Below are positions 1 through 5,591 of a stretch of 6,027 nucleotides of DNA, in pieces (positions within the stretch are counted from its first letter, which is position 1; each line of letters starts with the position of its first letter). The DNA is from Caldisericaceae bacterium. GTDB taxonomy: Bacteria > Calditrichota > Calditrichia > Calditrichales > Calditrichaceae. Location of the stretch: NCBI GenBank assembly GCA_021160885.1, contig JAGHBR010000340.1, forward strand, positions 1 through 6,027, read 5' to 3'. A program made the translations under genes and the position numbers. The notes under the pieces were generated by a model. That model saw only the letters and a program-made list of their open reading frames with translations. It ran no database searches and had not been told where the DNA came from.

Positions 1-43
1 CTTATGTTTTAAGTAGAATCTTGGCTCAAATCTTCAATTCAAA

Positions 44-61
44 ATTCAAAACTTAAAATTT
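44..61 (+). repeat. AT-rich dispersed repeat, copy 1 (TTCAAAA type)
   Basis: ATTCAAAACTTAAAATTT matches, with one difference in 18 bases, the reverse complement of 2571-2588. Just before it, TTCAATTCAAAATTC repeats the same TTCAAAA unit. Both copies are in gene-free DNA, so this looks like a small dispersed intergenic repeat rather than a coding signal. The low complexity weakens the case that the copies share ancestry. Confidence 0.4.
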
Positions 62-94
62 GACAAAGCGCGTATGGCCGCCGAAAAGATTTGT

Positions 95-145
95 ACCTGT
101 TAGCCTGCAAGGGCAAGGCCTGCCTTGCCCTTGCGACCTATAGGT
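95..145. repeat. Strong GC-rich palindrome / hairpin
   Basis: GCAAGGGCAAGGC (107-119) and its exact reverse complement (122-134) are separated by only 2 bases, giving 13 perfect pairs. The stem can be extended with gaps by TAG/CTA (101-103 with 138-140) and ACCT/AGGT (95-98 with 142-145). No T-run directly follows the core stem, so it is not a classical intrinsic terminator in the + direction. It could be a 3' end structure for an upstream gene, a REP-like repeat unit or a protein-binding palindrome. The sequence alone does not decide between these. Confidence 0.7.
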
Positions 146-270
146 TTACTCTTTTACTTTTAGTTGGAATCTAAAGGTTTTTTCACCTGAATTAAAATTT
201 TCCCCACAGCCTGGTATTTACAGAGTTGGTTCTTTAATTGCTGCAAATCTAATAAAAACGTAAAAAAATT

Positions 271-299
271 TTGAATTTACTAAGCTTCGGTATTAAATT
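271..299 (+). promoter_or_regulatory. Putative rpsA promoter
   Basis: TTGAAT (271-276) is followed after 17 bases by TAAATT (294-299), within the core GTATTAAATTT (290-300). The identical 11-base core, at the same distance from an upstream TTG, recurs before the tmRNA (5485-5495). The pattern also fits the Bacteroidota-type TTTG / TAnnTTTG layout apart from the last G. Transcription would begin near 306, leaving a leader of about 60 bases before rpsA. Confidence 0.5.
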
Positions 300-324
300 T
301 AAAGGCTTTATTAAAAAACATTAA

Positions 325-337
325 TGGCCTAAGGCCA
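325..337 (+). promoter_or_regulatory. Small hairpin in rpsA leader
   Basis: TGGCC (325-329) and GGCCA (333-337) form a perfect 5-bp stem with a TAA loop, ending 15 bases before the GGAGG ribosome binding site (353-357). The S1 messenger of E. coli is known to be autoregulated through structured leader RNA. A similar role here is only a suggestion based on position. Confidence 0.35.
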
Positions 338-368
338 AAAACAACTATTAACGGAGGTATGAATTTTT

Positions 369-2438
369 ATGACTGAAGAAAAAAAAGAAACCACAACCCC
401 AAACCCATCTCAGGAACAAAGAACTGAGGAGATGGCTAACCAAACAACTACAACTGAAGAACAATCCCCAAAACAAACCTCAGAAGAAGATCAGTTCAAA
501 GAAGAAGTTGTTAAATTAGAAGATTTGGAAGTAGAAACGGAATATTCACCGGCAGAAATGGAAACGCTTACCCGCCTGTACAACCAGACGCTGGACGAAC
601 TTAAAGAAGGCGAAGTTGTTACCGGACGGGTATTGTCGATTACGGACAAAGAAGTCATTGTCGACGTGGGTTTTAAGTCTGAAGGTATTATCCCTAAAGA
701 AGAATTCGATAATATTGAAGAATTAAAAGTTGGCGATGAAATAGAAGTTTACGTAGATGAACTTGACAACGGTGAAGGCATGGTTGCCCTTTCCCGTCGT
801 CGTGCCGATTTTATTAAGAATTGGGAAAGATTACTTGAAAAATATGAAAACGATGAAGTGATTCCGGGAACCATTACGCGCCGTATTAAAGGCGGTATGG
901 TGGTTAATCTGATGGGCGTTGATGCCTTTTTGCCCGGTTCACAAATCGATGTGAAACCAATTCGCGATTTCGATGCCCTAATCGGCAAACAAATGAATTT
1001 CAAAATCGTAAAAGTAAATCGGGCCCGCAAGAACATTGTTGTTTCTTCCCGCGTGCTCATCGAAAAAGAATTGGAAGGCAAGCGCAAAGAGATTCTGGAA
1101 ACTCTGGAAAAAGGCCAGGTACGCAAAGGTATCGTCAAAAACATCACCGATTTTGGTGTGTTCATTGACCTTGGTGGCGTAGATGGCTTGTTGCACATTA
1201 CCGATTTGAGCTGGAGCCGCGTCAACCATCCTTCTGAACTGGTTAAATTGGACCAGGAATTAGAAGTAATGGTACTCGACTTTAACGAAAACAAAGATCG
1301 AATTTCGCTTGGTCTCAAACAATTGCAGCCGCATCCGTGGGATAATGTGGAACAAAAATATCCGGTTAACAGCATTGTTAAAGGACGTGTGGTCAGCATT
1401 ACCGACTACGGCGCATTTGTGGAATTGGAAAAAGGCATTGAAGGTTTGATTCACATTTCTGAAATGTCCTGGTCCCAGCACATTAAACATCCCAGCCAGA
1501 TTTTGACGGTGGGGCAGGAAGTTGAAGCTGTTGTATTAAACGTTGAACCTGAACAGAAGAAAATTTCCTTAGGATTAAAACAATTAGAACCAGACCCCTG
1601 GGAAAACATCGAAGAACGCTACCCGGTTGGTTCAATCCACAAAGGTATTGTGCGTAACATTACCCAGTTTGGCGTTTTTGTTGAACTGGAAGAAGGCATT
1701 GACGGTCTGGTTCACATTTCCGACCTTTCCTGGACGCGTAAAATTCAGCACCCCAGCGAAGTAGTGAAGAAGAATGATGAAATCGAAGTCAAGGTGCTGG
1801 GCATTAATCGCGAAGAACGCCGGATTGCTTTGGGCCACAAACAAATTGAACCCAATCCCTGGGATGAATTTGAAGGAATTTACAAAGAGGGTTCTGAAGT
1901 GACTGGTAAAATTGCCCGTTTTGTAGACAAAGGTGTTGTGGTAACTTTACCGCATGGGGTAGATGGATTTATTCCCAATCAGCACATCCCGACACCAAAA
2001 GGCAAAAAGCCGTCTGATGTTTACGAAAAAGGGGCTGAAATTCAGGCTAAAGTCATTGAGTTTGACAAGGAAAACAAAAAAATTGTGCTTTCCGTGGTCA
2101 ACTATTTCCGTGACAGAGAAAGAAAAGAATACGAAGAATATTTAGCCAAACAGGGCATTTCGGGCGCTACGATTGAAGAGATGATCAAAGCCCGACCGAT
2201 TGGCAAAACGAAAGCCAAGCAAGAAAAGAAGAAAGAGGAAAAGAAAGAAGAACCCAAGGCAGAAGAAACGGAAACCAAAAAAGAAGAAGCTAAGGCAGAA
2301 GTAGCAGAAGAATCGAAAGAGGAAGCGAAAGCAGAACCTGAAAGCACGGAAGTTTCTGCTGAAGAAAAACCAGCAGAACAGGCCAAAGCAGAAGAAACGA
2401 AAGAAGAAGAAAAGAAAGAAGAGAAAAAGGACGAATAA
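369..2438 (+). CDS. rpsA: 30S ribosomal protein S1, six S1 domains
   Basis: Ribosomal protein S1 binds mRNA on the small ribosomal subunit and helps it dock for initiation; in E. coli it also associates with tmRNA. The 689-residue product shows six S1 (OB-fold) repeats at about residues 79-147, 164-228, 249-318, 333-405, 420-492 and 507-580. Repeats 3-5 are the most alike, with recurring FGVF(V/I)(D/E)L, G(L/I)(L/I)HI(T/S)(D/E)(L/M)SW and (S/A)LG(L/H)KQ signatures, followed by a PWD/PWE linker. An acidic Glu/Thr/Gln-rich extension of about 75 residues precedes repeat 1. Residues about 613-689 are a Lys/Glu/Ala low-complexity tail, making the protein longer than E. coli S1 (557). The ATG at 369 is supported by GGAGG at 353-357 (11-base spacing). 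An ATG at 359 is out of frame and stops after five codons. The gene appears monocistronic, with its own promoter candidate and terminator. Confidence 0.96.
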   Translation: MTEEKKETTTPNPSQEQRTEEMANQTTTTEEQSPKQTSEEDQFKEEVVKLEDLEVETEYSPAEMETLTRLYNQTLDELKEGEVVTGRVLSITDKEVIVDVGFKSEGIIPKEEFDNIEELKVGDEIEVYVDELDNGEGMVALSRRRADFIKNWERLLEKYENDEVIPGTITRRIKGGMVVNLMGVDAFLPGSQIDVKPIRDFDALIGKQMNFKIVKVNRARKNIVVSSRVLIEKELEGKRKEILETLEKGQVRKGIVKNITDFGVFIDLGGVDGLLHITDLSWSRVNHPSELVKLDQELEVMVLDFNENKDRISLGLKQLQPHPWDNVEQKYPVNSIVKGRVVSITDYGAFVELEKGIEGLIHISEMSWSQHIKHPSQILTVGQEVEAVVLNVEPEQKKISLGLKQLEPDPWENIEERYPVGSIHKGIVRNITQFGVFVELEEGIDGLVHISDLSWTRKIQHPSEVVKKNDEIEVKVLGINREERRIALGHKQIEPNPWDEFEGIYKEGSEVTGKIARFVDKGVVVTLPHGVDGFIPNQHIPTPKGKKPSDVYEKGAEIQAKVIEFDKENKKIVLSVVNYFRDRERKEYEEYLAKQGISGATIEEMIKARPIGKTKAKQEKKKEEKKEEPKAEETETKKEEAKAEVAEESKEEAKAEPESTEVSAEEKPAEQAKAEETKEEEKKEEKKDE

Positions 2439-2467
2439 TCAATCCGTTTCATTTGAGTAAAAAACAG

Positions 2468-2501
2468 GCCACTCTGATTGATTTTGGGGTGGCTTTTTTT
2501 T
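2468..2501 (+). terminator. Intrinsic terminator of rpsA
   Basis: GCCACTC (2468-2474) pairs with GGGTGGC (2487-2493), seven pairs including one G-U, around a 12-base loop, and is followed at once by eight T (2494-2501). It starts 30 bases after the rpsA stop codon. An A-run just before the stem could let it also work from the other strand. Confidence 0.88.
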
Positions 2502-2885
2502 AAAATTAAACGTACCTACCTGAGTTAGTAAAACCGCAACAATTTGTAAAATGGTCCCGCAGTTAATAAAAAATTTTGAGTTTTGAATGCTGAATTTTGA
2601 ATGAGCTTCAATAGCTAAATGAGTTTCCGATAGCCCGATTCTGATATTGAGCATTAGTCAACATGTTTTTGTTAAAGTTTAACAACAAACCGGAGCTTCA
2701 AGCGTAACTTTTTTACGACTAATTTACCGGTCAGGCTTCACGTATTGTGACTTTTTTTGTTTCTGATGGGTAGAAGCCTTCGAAAAGAATTTTTGAAAAA
2801 TTTCTCACTGGTATTTTGTAAAACACAGTTAAAATTTCCATAGCACTGATTGAAAGAAAGGTAATTTTTTCAGAGGCACATTTTA
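2502..2885. other. Gene-free stretch between rpsA terminator and glgA promoter
   Basis: No open frame here looks like a real protein on either strand; short minus-strand frames are AT-rich and have no recognisable motif. Visible structure is limited to the second copy of the AT-rich repeat (2571-2588), an odd-centred palindrome GTTAAA-G-TTTAAC (2671-2683), and short weak hairpins such as CGTAA/TTACG around 2703-2717. The stretch is long compared with the 3-base spacing downstream, but nothing in it can be named. Confidence 0.5.
2571..2588 (-). repeat. AT-rich dispersed repeat, copy 2 (TTCAAAA type)
   Basis: Read on the minus strand this is ATTCAAAACTCAAAATTT, matching 44-61 at 17 of 18 positions. 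The next 14 bases (2589-2602) carry a further ATTCAAAATTC unit on the same strand. It is inverted relative to copy 1, and the two copies flank the rpsA transcription unit. Confidence 0.4.
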
Positions 2886-2914
2886 TTGCTTTTGATCTTA
2901 AAAATAGATACAAT
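2886..2914 (+). promoter_or_regulatory. Putative glgA promoter
   Basis: TTGCTT (2886-2891) and TACAAT (2909-2914) are separated by 17 bases, a good sigma70-like arrangement. The distance from TTG to the start of the -10 box (23 bases) is the same as at the rpsA and tmRNA promoter candidates. The predicted start near 2921 leaves a leader of roughly 30 bases containing the ribosome binding site. Confidence 0.5.
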
Positions 2915-2937
2915 ATTTTCAAATTCACTTCAGAAAA

Positions 2938-2942
2938 AGGAG
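2938..2942 (+). promoter_or_regulatory. Ribosome binding site deciding the TTG start of glgA
   Basis: AGGAG sits 7 bases before the TTG at 2950. The next in-frame ATG (2995) lies inside the conserved KxGGLGD motif and would remove its lysine, so the TTG is the credible start. Confidence 0.8.
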
Positions 2943-2949
2943 CGCGTCT

Positions 2950-4404
2950 TTGAACATTTGTCTTGTTTCTGCTGAAATCACTCCTTTTGCCAAAATGGGC
3001 GGATTGGGCGATGTAATTGCTGCTATCGGAAAATATTTAGCCCGAGACGGACATCAGGTAAAACTTTTTATGCCTTTGTACAATACGTTTGCGGCAAATG
3101 CCTTTAATCTCCGTCCAATACGCTTTTCAAAACAAGTTAAACTTAATATGGGACACAAAAGATTTAAGATCAATTTTTTTTATACACTTTTGCCGGGAAG
3201 TCGGGCTGAGGTTTACTTTGTAGACTGCCCGCAGTTGTACCAGCGAAATGCTGTTTATACCTCTGATCCGGATGAGCATTTGCGCTTTGCAGTTTTAACC
3301 AGGGCGGCGATTAAATTGTGCATCCTGCAAAACTGGGCGCCAGACATTTTCCACATCAACGATTGGCACACCGCCTTGTTGCCCCTTTACTTGAAATCAA
3401 TTTATGCCAATGAAAGCATGTTTCAAAAAACTAAAACGGTGCTTACCATTCACAATATCGGTTATCAGGGAGTGTTCGAAGCGGATGTGATTAATGATCT
3501 TGGTTTAAGTGAATTCCATTTTTTATTTGATAGCCACGATCTGTACCATGGGAAGATCAATTTTTTGAAAAATGGTCTTTTGCATGCCCACAAGATTACG
3601 ACAGTCAGTCCAACGTATGCCCAGGAAATTCAAACACCCGAATATGGAGCGAGCCTTGATGGCCTTTTGAGAAAACGTGCCAGAGATTTAATCGGTATTC
3701 TGAATGGCGTTGACTACCATGAGTGGAATCCGGAGACAGACAAACAAATTCCTTTTCATTATTCGATTAAGAATCTTGCAGGAAAAAGAAAAAATAAGTC
3801 TGTTTTGCTGGAAAGAGCTGGACTCTACAAAAAATGGTTAAGCAAACCAATGGTAGCCATTATCAGTCGACTTGTTCAGCAGAAAGGCATTAATTTAATT
3901 ATGGCGGTAATGGACGACATCTTGAGGCGATATGAGATGAGTTTTGTCACCCTGGGCAGCGGTGATCCAAATTATGAGCAATATTTTTTTTCATTACAAA
4001 GCCAATTTCCAAAACAGGTGAAATTTTTTCACGGATATGACTATCCATTATCGCATTTAATTGAAGCAGGTGCCGATATCTTTTTGATGCCTTCGCAATA
4101 TGAACCCTGCGGTTTGAACCAGATTTACAGCTTAAAATACGGTACGGTGCCGGTAGTGCGCAAAACCGGCGGACTGGCCGATACAGTCACCCTCTATGAT
4201 TGGAAAACGCAAACAGGCGACGGCTTTGTCTTTGAACATTACACAGCGGAAGGTTTGCGATGGGCATTGGAATATGCCTTAACCACCTATCCTTACCGTT
4301 CGGTCTGGAGAAAAATTATGAAAAACGGAATGCAAAAAGATTTTTCCTGGGAGAAACAAATAAAAGAATATGAAAAGCTTTACACTGAATTGATTTCGGA
4401 GTAA
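2950..4404 (+). CDS. glgA: Glycogen (starch) synthase, GT5 family
   Basis: GlgA transfers glucose from a nucleotide sugar (ADP-glucose in most bacteria) to the non-reducing end of an alpha-1,4-glucan in the cytoplasm, building glycogen. The 484-residue product is the usual bacterial length. Family hallmarks occur in order: the sugar-nucleotide loop KMGGLGD (residues 15-21), HINDWH (135-140), TIHNIGYQGVF, ILNGVDYHEWNP, SRLVQQKG, EPCGLNQ (E385 onward) and KTGGL (405-409), so both Rossmann-like halves of the GT-B fold are complete. The start is TTG with AGGAG 7 bases upstream, giving the typical N-terminus MNICLVSAEITPFAK. ADP- versus UDP-glucose preference cannot be read from sequence here. No other glycogen gene (glgB, glgC, glgP) lies in the window. 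The downstream phosphatase gene follows after only 3 bases, so the two are probably co-transcribed from the promoter candidate at 2886-2914. Confidence 0.96.
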   Translation: MNICLVSAEITPFAKMGGLGDVIAAIGKYLARDGHQVKLFMPLYNTFAANAFNLRPIRFSKQVKLNMGHKRFKINFFYTLLPGSRAEVYFVDCPQLYQRNAVYTSDPDEHLRFAVLTRAAIKLCILQNWAPDIFHINDWHTALLPLYLKSIYANESMFQKTKTVLTIHNIGYQGVFEADVINDLGLSEFHFLFDSHDLYHGKINFLKNGLLHAHKITTVSPTYAQEIQTPEYGASLDGLLRKRARDLIGILNGVDYHEWNPETDKQIPFHYSIKNLAGKRKNKSVLLERAGLYKKWLSKPMVAIISRLVQQKGINLIMAVMDDILRRYEMSFVTLGSGDPNYEQYFFSLQSQFPKQVKFFHGYDYPLSHLIEAGADIFLMPSQYEPCGLNQIYSLKYGTVPVVRKTGGLADTVTLYDWKTQTGDGFVFEHYTAEGLRWALEYALTTYPYRSVWRKIMKNGMQKDFSWEKQIKEYEKLYTELISE

Positions 4405-4407
4405 AGA

Positions 4408-5184
4408 ATGGAAATAAAAGGTTTACTGATTGATTTAGACGGCGTTATTTACAACGATTCTCAACCCATTGTCGGGGCTAAGGAAACAATTTCCTGGTTA
4501 AAGGAAAAGCACATCCCCTTTTGCTTTATTACGAATACCACCATGAAGCACCGCTCAACTCTGGTTACAAAACTGGCGAACATGGAAATTGAAGTTTCGG
4601 AAACAGTTGTATTTTCGGCTGCTTTTGCTGCTGCGCAATATGTTAAACAATTCAAAGATAATCGCGCTTTTCTGCTTTTAACAGATGATGCCAAAAAAGA
4701 GTTTTTGGGCACCGCTCATGATGACACAAGTGTGAATTTTGTGGTTTTGGGTGATTTGGGAGATGATTTTACAGTTGAAAAAATAAATAAAGCGTTTAAT
4801 TGTCTTATCAACGGGGCTAAGTTAATTGCTTTACAAAAGAACCGCTTCTGGTTGAGCGATGATGGCTATCGTGTGGATGCTGGTGCTTTTGTGGCGCTTT
4901 TGGAATATGCAGCAAAAGTTCGGGCCAAAATTATTGGCAAACCATCAAAGACCTTTTTCAGGCTAGCGCTAAAACATCTCAACATTAATGCTAATCAGGC
5001 TTTAATGATTGGTGATGATGTGGAATCAGATATCATGGGAGCAAACAGGTTAGGCATTAATACCTGCCTTGTACAAACCGGCAAGTTCCGCCCCATCGAT
5101 TTGCAACGATTAAAAATAAAACCCGATTTTGTTCTGCCTTCCATTGCGCAATTACCGGAATTTTTAGAAAACCTGAAAAGATAA
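4408..5184 (+). CDS. HAD-superfamily hydrolase, subclass IIA (NagD/LHPP/HDHD2-like)
   Basis: A predicted cytoplasmic Mg-dependent phosphatase of the haloacid dehalogenase superfamily. All four HAD motifs are present in the 258 residues: motif I DLDGV (D9 nucleophile, D11 acid/base), motif II ITN (T42), motif III GKP (K178) and motif IV GDDVESD (D203, D204, D208). About 130 residues between motifs II and III form the C2-type cap that defines subclass IIA. The overall pattern, with IGDD, GA and VQTGK(F) near the end, resembles LHPP/HDHD2-type and NagD proteins, whose members act on sugar phosphates, nucleotides or phospho-amino compounds; the substrate here cannot be told. The start ATG has CGGAG (4397-4401) six bases upstream, inside the last codons of glgA, implying translational coupling. 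Linkage to glgA hints at a sugar-phosphate substrate but does not prove it. No clear terminator directly follows; the hairpin at 5505-5577 is the nearest candidate. Confidence 0.92.
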   Translation: MEIKGLLIDLDGVIYNDSQPIVGAKETISWLKEKHIPFCFITNTTMKHRSTLVTKLANMEIEVSETVVFSAAFAAAQYVKQFKDNRAFLLLTDDAKKEFLGTAHDDTSVNFVVLGDLGDDFTVEKINKAFNCLINGAKLIALQKNRFWLSDDGYRVDAGAFVALLEYAAKVRAKIIGKPSKTFFRLALKHLNINANQALMIGDDVESDIMGANRLGINTCLVQTGKFRPIDLQRLKIKPDFVLPSIAQLPEFLENLKR

Positions 5185-5255
5185 TAGTTTATTCAGAAAT
5201 TCTCGTTGACTGGTTTGGGTTCTACTAATTAACGGAAAGAACAAAGAAGAGCTCC

Positions 5256-5321
5256 ATGTCTAAAAAGATAAAAATAATATTTGATGATCAGTGTCCGATT
5301 TGTTGTCACATTGTCACATAA
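5256..5321 (+). pseudogene. Possible DCC/DUF393 thiol-oxidoreductase-like N-terminal fragment
   Basis: A 21-codon frame starts at ATG 5256, behind a purine-rich AAAGAAGAG stretch, and stops at TAA 5319-5321. Its sequence includes KIKIIFDDQCPICCHIV, closely resembling the start of DCC (DUF393) proteins, whose hallmark is a beta strand followed by D-G-x-C-x-x-C (here D-D-Q-C13-P-I-C16). Family members are usually well over 100 residues, so this would be a truncated remnant. An 8-base tandem duplication, TTGTCACA twice (5303-5318), sits exactly at the frame break. The DNA downstream has only short open frames (for example 43 codons at 5329-5460) that I cannot match to the family. It could be chance similarity in non-coding DNA or a genuine tiny peptide; I favour a decayed gene at modest confidence. 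Confidence 0.35.
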
Positions 5322-5465
5322 ATGAATTATGGTTATCGGAACTTTGCCTGCTGCCACTATCTTGTTTAAGTTTCGAAAAAATGTTTTACAGATTAATGCC
5401 AATTTTGAAAAATGGAACAAAATGATCTTTTTTAGGTATATTAACCAACTCAAAGATTAAAACAT

Positions 5466-5494
5466 TTGCACATAGAAAAGATATGTATTAAATT
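5466..5494 (+). promoter_or_regulatory. Putative tmRNA (ssrA) promoter
   Basis: TTGCAC (5466-5471), 17 bases, then TAAATT (5489-5494). The core GTATTAAATTT (5485-5495) is identical to that before rpsA and stands at the same distance from the upstream TTG. With the preceding T it also fits TTTG-N20-TAnnTTT(G), the Bacteroidota-type promoter. Initiation near 5501 would put the hairpin at 5505-5577 in the precursor leader. Confidence 0.5.
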
Positions 5495-5504
5495 TTACAA
5501 AAAA

Positions 5505-5577
5505 GGAGAAGGTGACTTCCCCCCCTGTAAATAAGGCTTTCCCCCGGCCTTCACAAGGTCACCTTCTCTCTTTTTTT
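5505..5577. terminator. Bidirectional terminator-like hairpin upstream of tmRNA
   Basis: GGAGAAGGTGAC (5505-5516) pairs with GTCACCTTCTCT (5558-5569), 12 pairs with one terminal G-U, followed by seven T (5571-5577). On the other strand the stem is followed by six T (complement of 5499-5504). The 41-base interior contains a C7 run (5519-5525), a C5 run and a small nested stem AAGGC/GCCTT (5533-5537 with 5547-5551). It could end glgA-HAD transcription. However, it lies only 14 bases before the mature tmRNA, leaving no room for a promoter in between. Confidence 0.75.
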
Positions 5578-5591
5578 GAATCAAAAAAAAT

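Larger units (their letters stand above)
1..368. other. Non-coding stretch upstream of rpsA
   Basis: No convincing gene is visible. All three forward frames close early (stops at 10-12, 14-16 and 53-55), so at most the last few codons of a gene entering from the left could be present, and none is recognisable. The stretch contains an AT-rich repeat (44-61), a GC-rich palindrome (95-145), a promoter candidate (271-299) and a leader hairpin (325-337), listed separately. Between about 146 and 265 I see only AT-rich sequence with no clear structure. Confidence 0.6.

Noticed and set aside
1..55. C-terminal end of an upstream gene
   Set aside because: The three forward frames stop at 10-12, 14-16 and 53-55. 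The longest runs into the AT-rich repeat and has no recognisable sequence.
432..434. Alternative rpsA start at an internal ATG
   Set aside because: Its purine-rich GAGGAG directly abuts the ATG with no spacer, whereas the ATG at 369 has a proper GGAGG upstream.
749..1399. Long minus-strand open frame inside rpsA (216 codons)
   Set aside because: It lies wholly opposite a six-domain S1 gene, is Ser/Thr/Arg-rich with no recognisable motif, and is explained as the shadow of biased codon use in rpsA.
1113..1860. Direct repeats within rpsA (units of about 87 codons)
   Set aside because: These are the homologous S1 domains 3-5 with their PWD/PWE linkers, normal for the family and not a separate repeat element.
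2102..2452. Minus-strand Ser/Phe-rich open frame over the rpsA 3' end
   Set aside because: It is the complement of the Lys/Glu-rich purine tract (GAA/AAG read as TTC/CTT), a low-complexity artefact.
2439..2654. Minus-strand 71-codon frame after rpsA
   Set aside because: It runs across the rpsA terminator and the AT-rich repeat (giving SKFSIQNSKF-like text), typical of spurious intergenic frames.
2731..2928. Minus-strand 65-codon frame upstream of glgA
   Set aside because: AT-rich composition and no recognisable domain; it covers the likely glgA promoter. Nothing supports translation.
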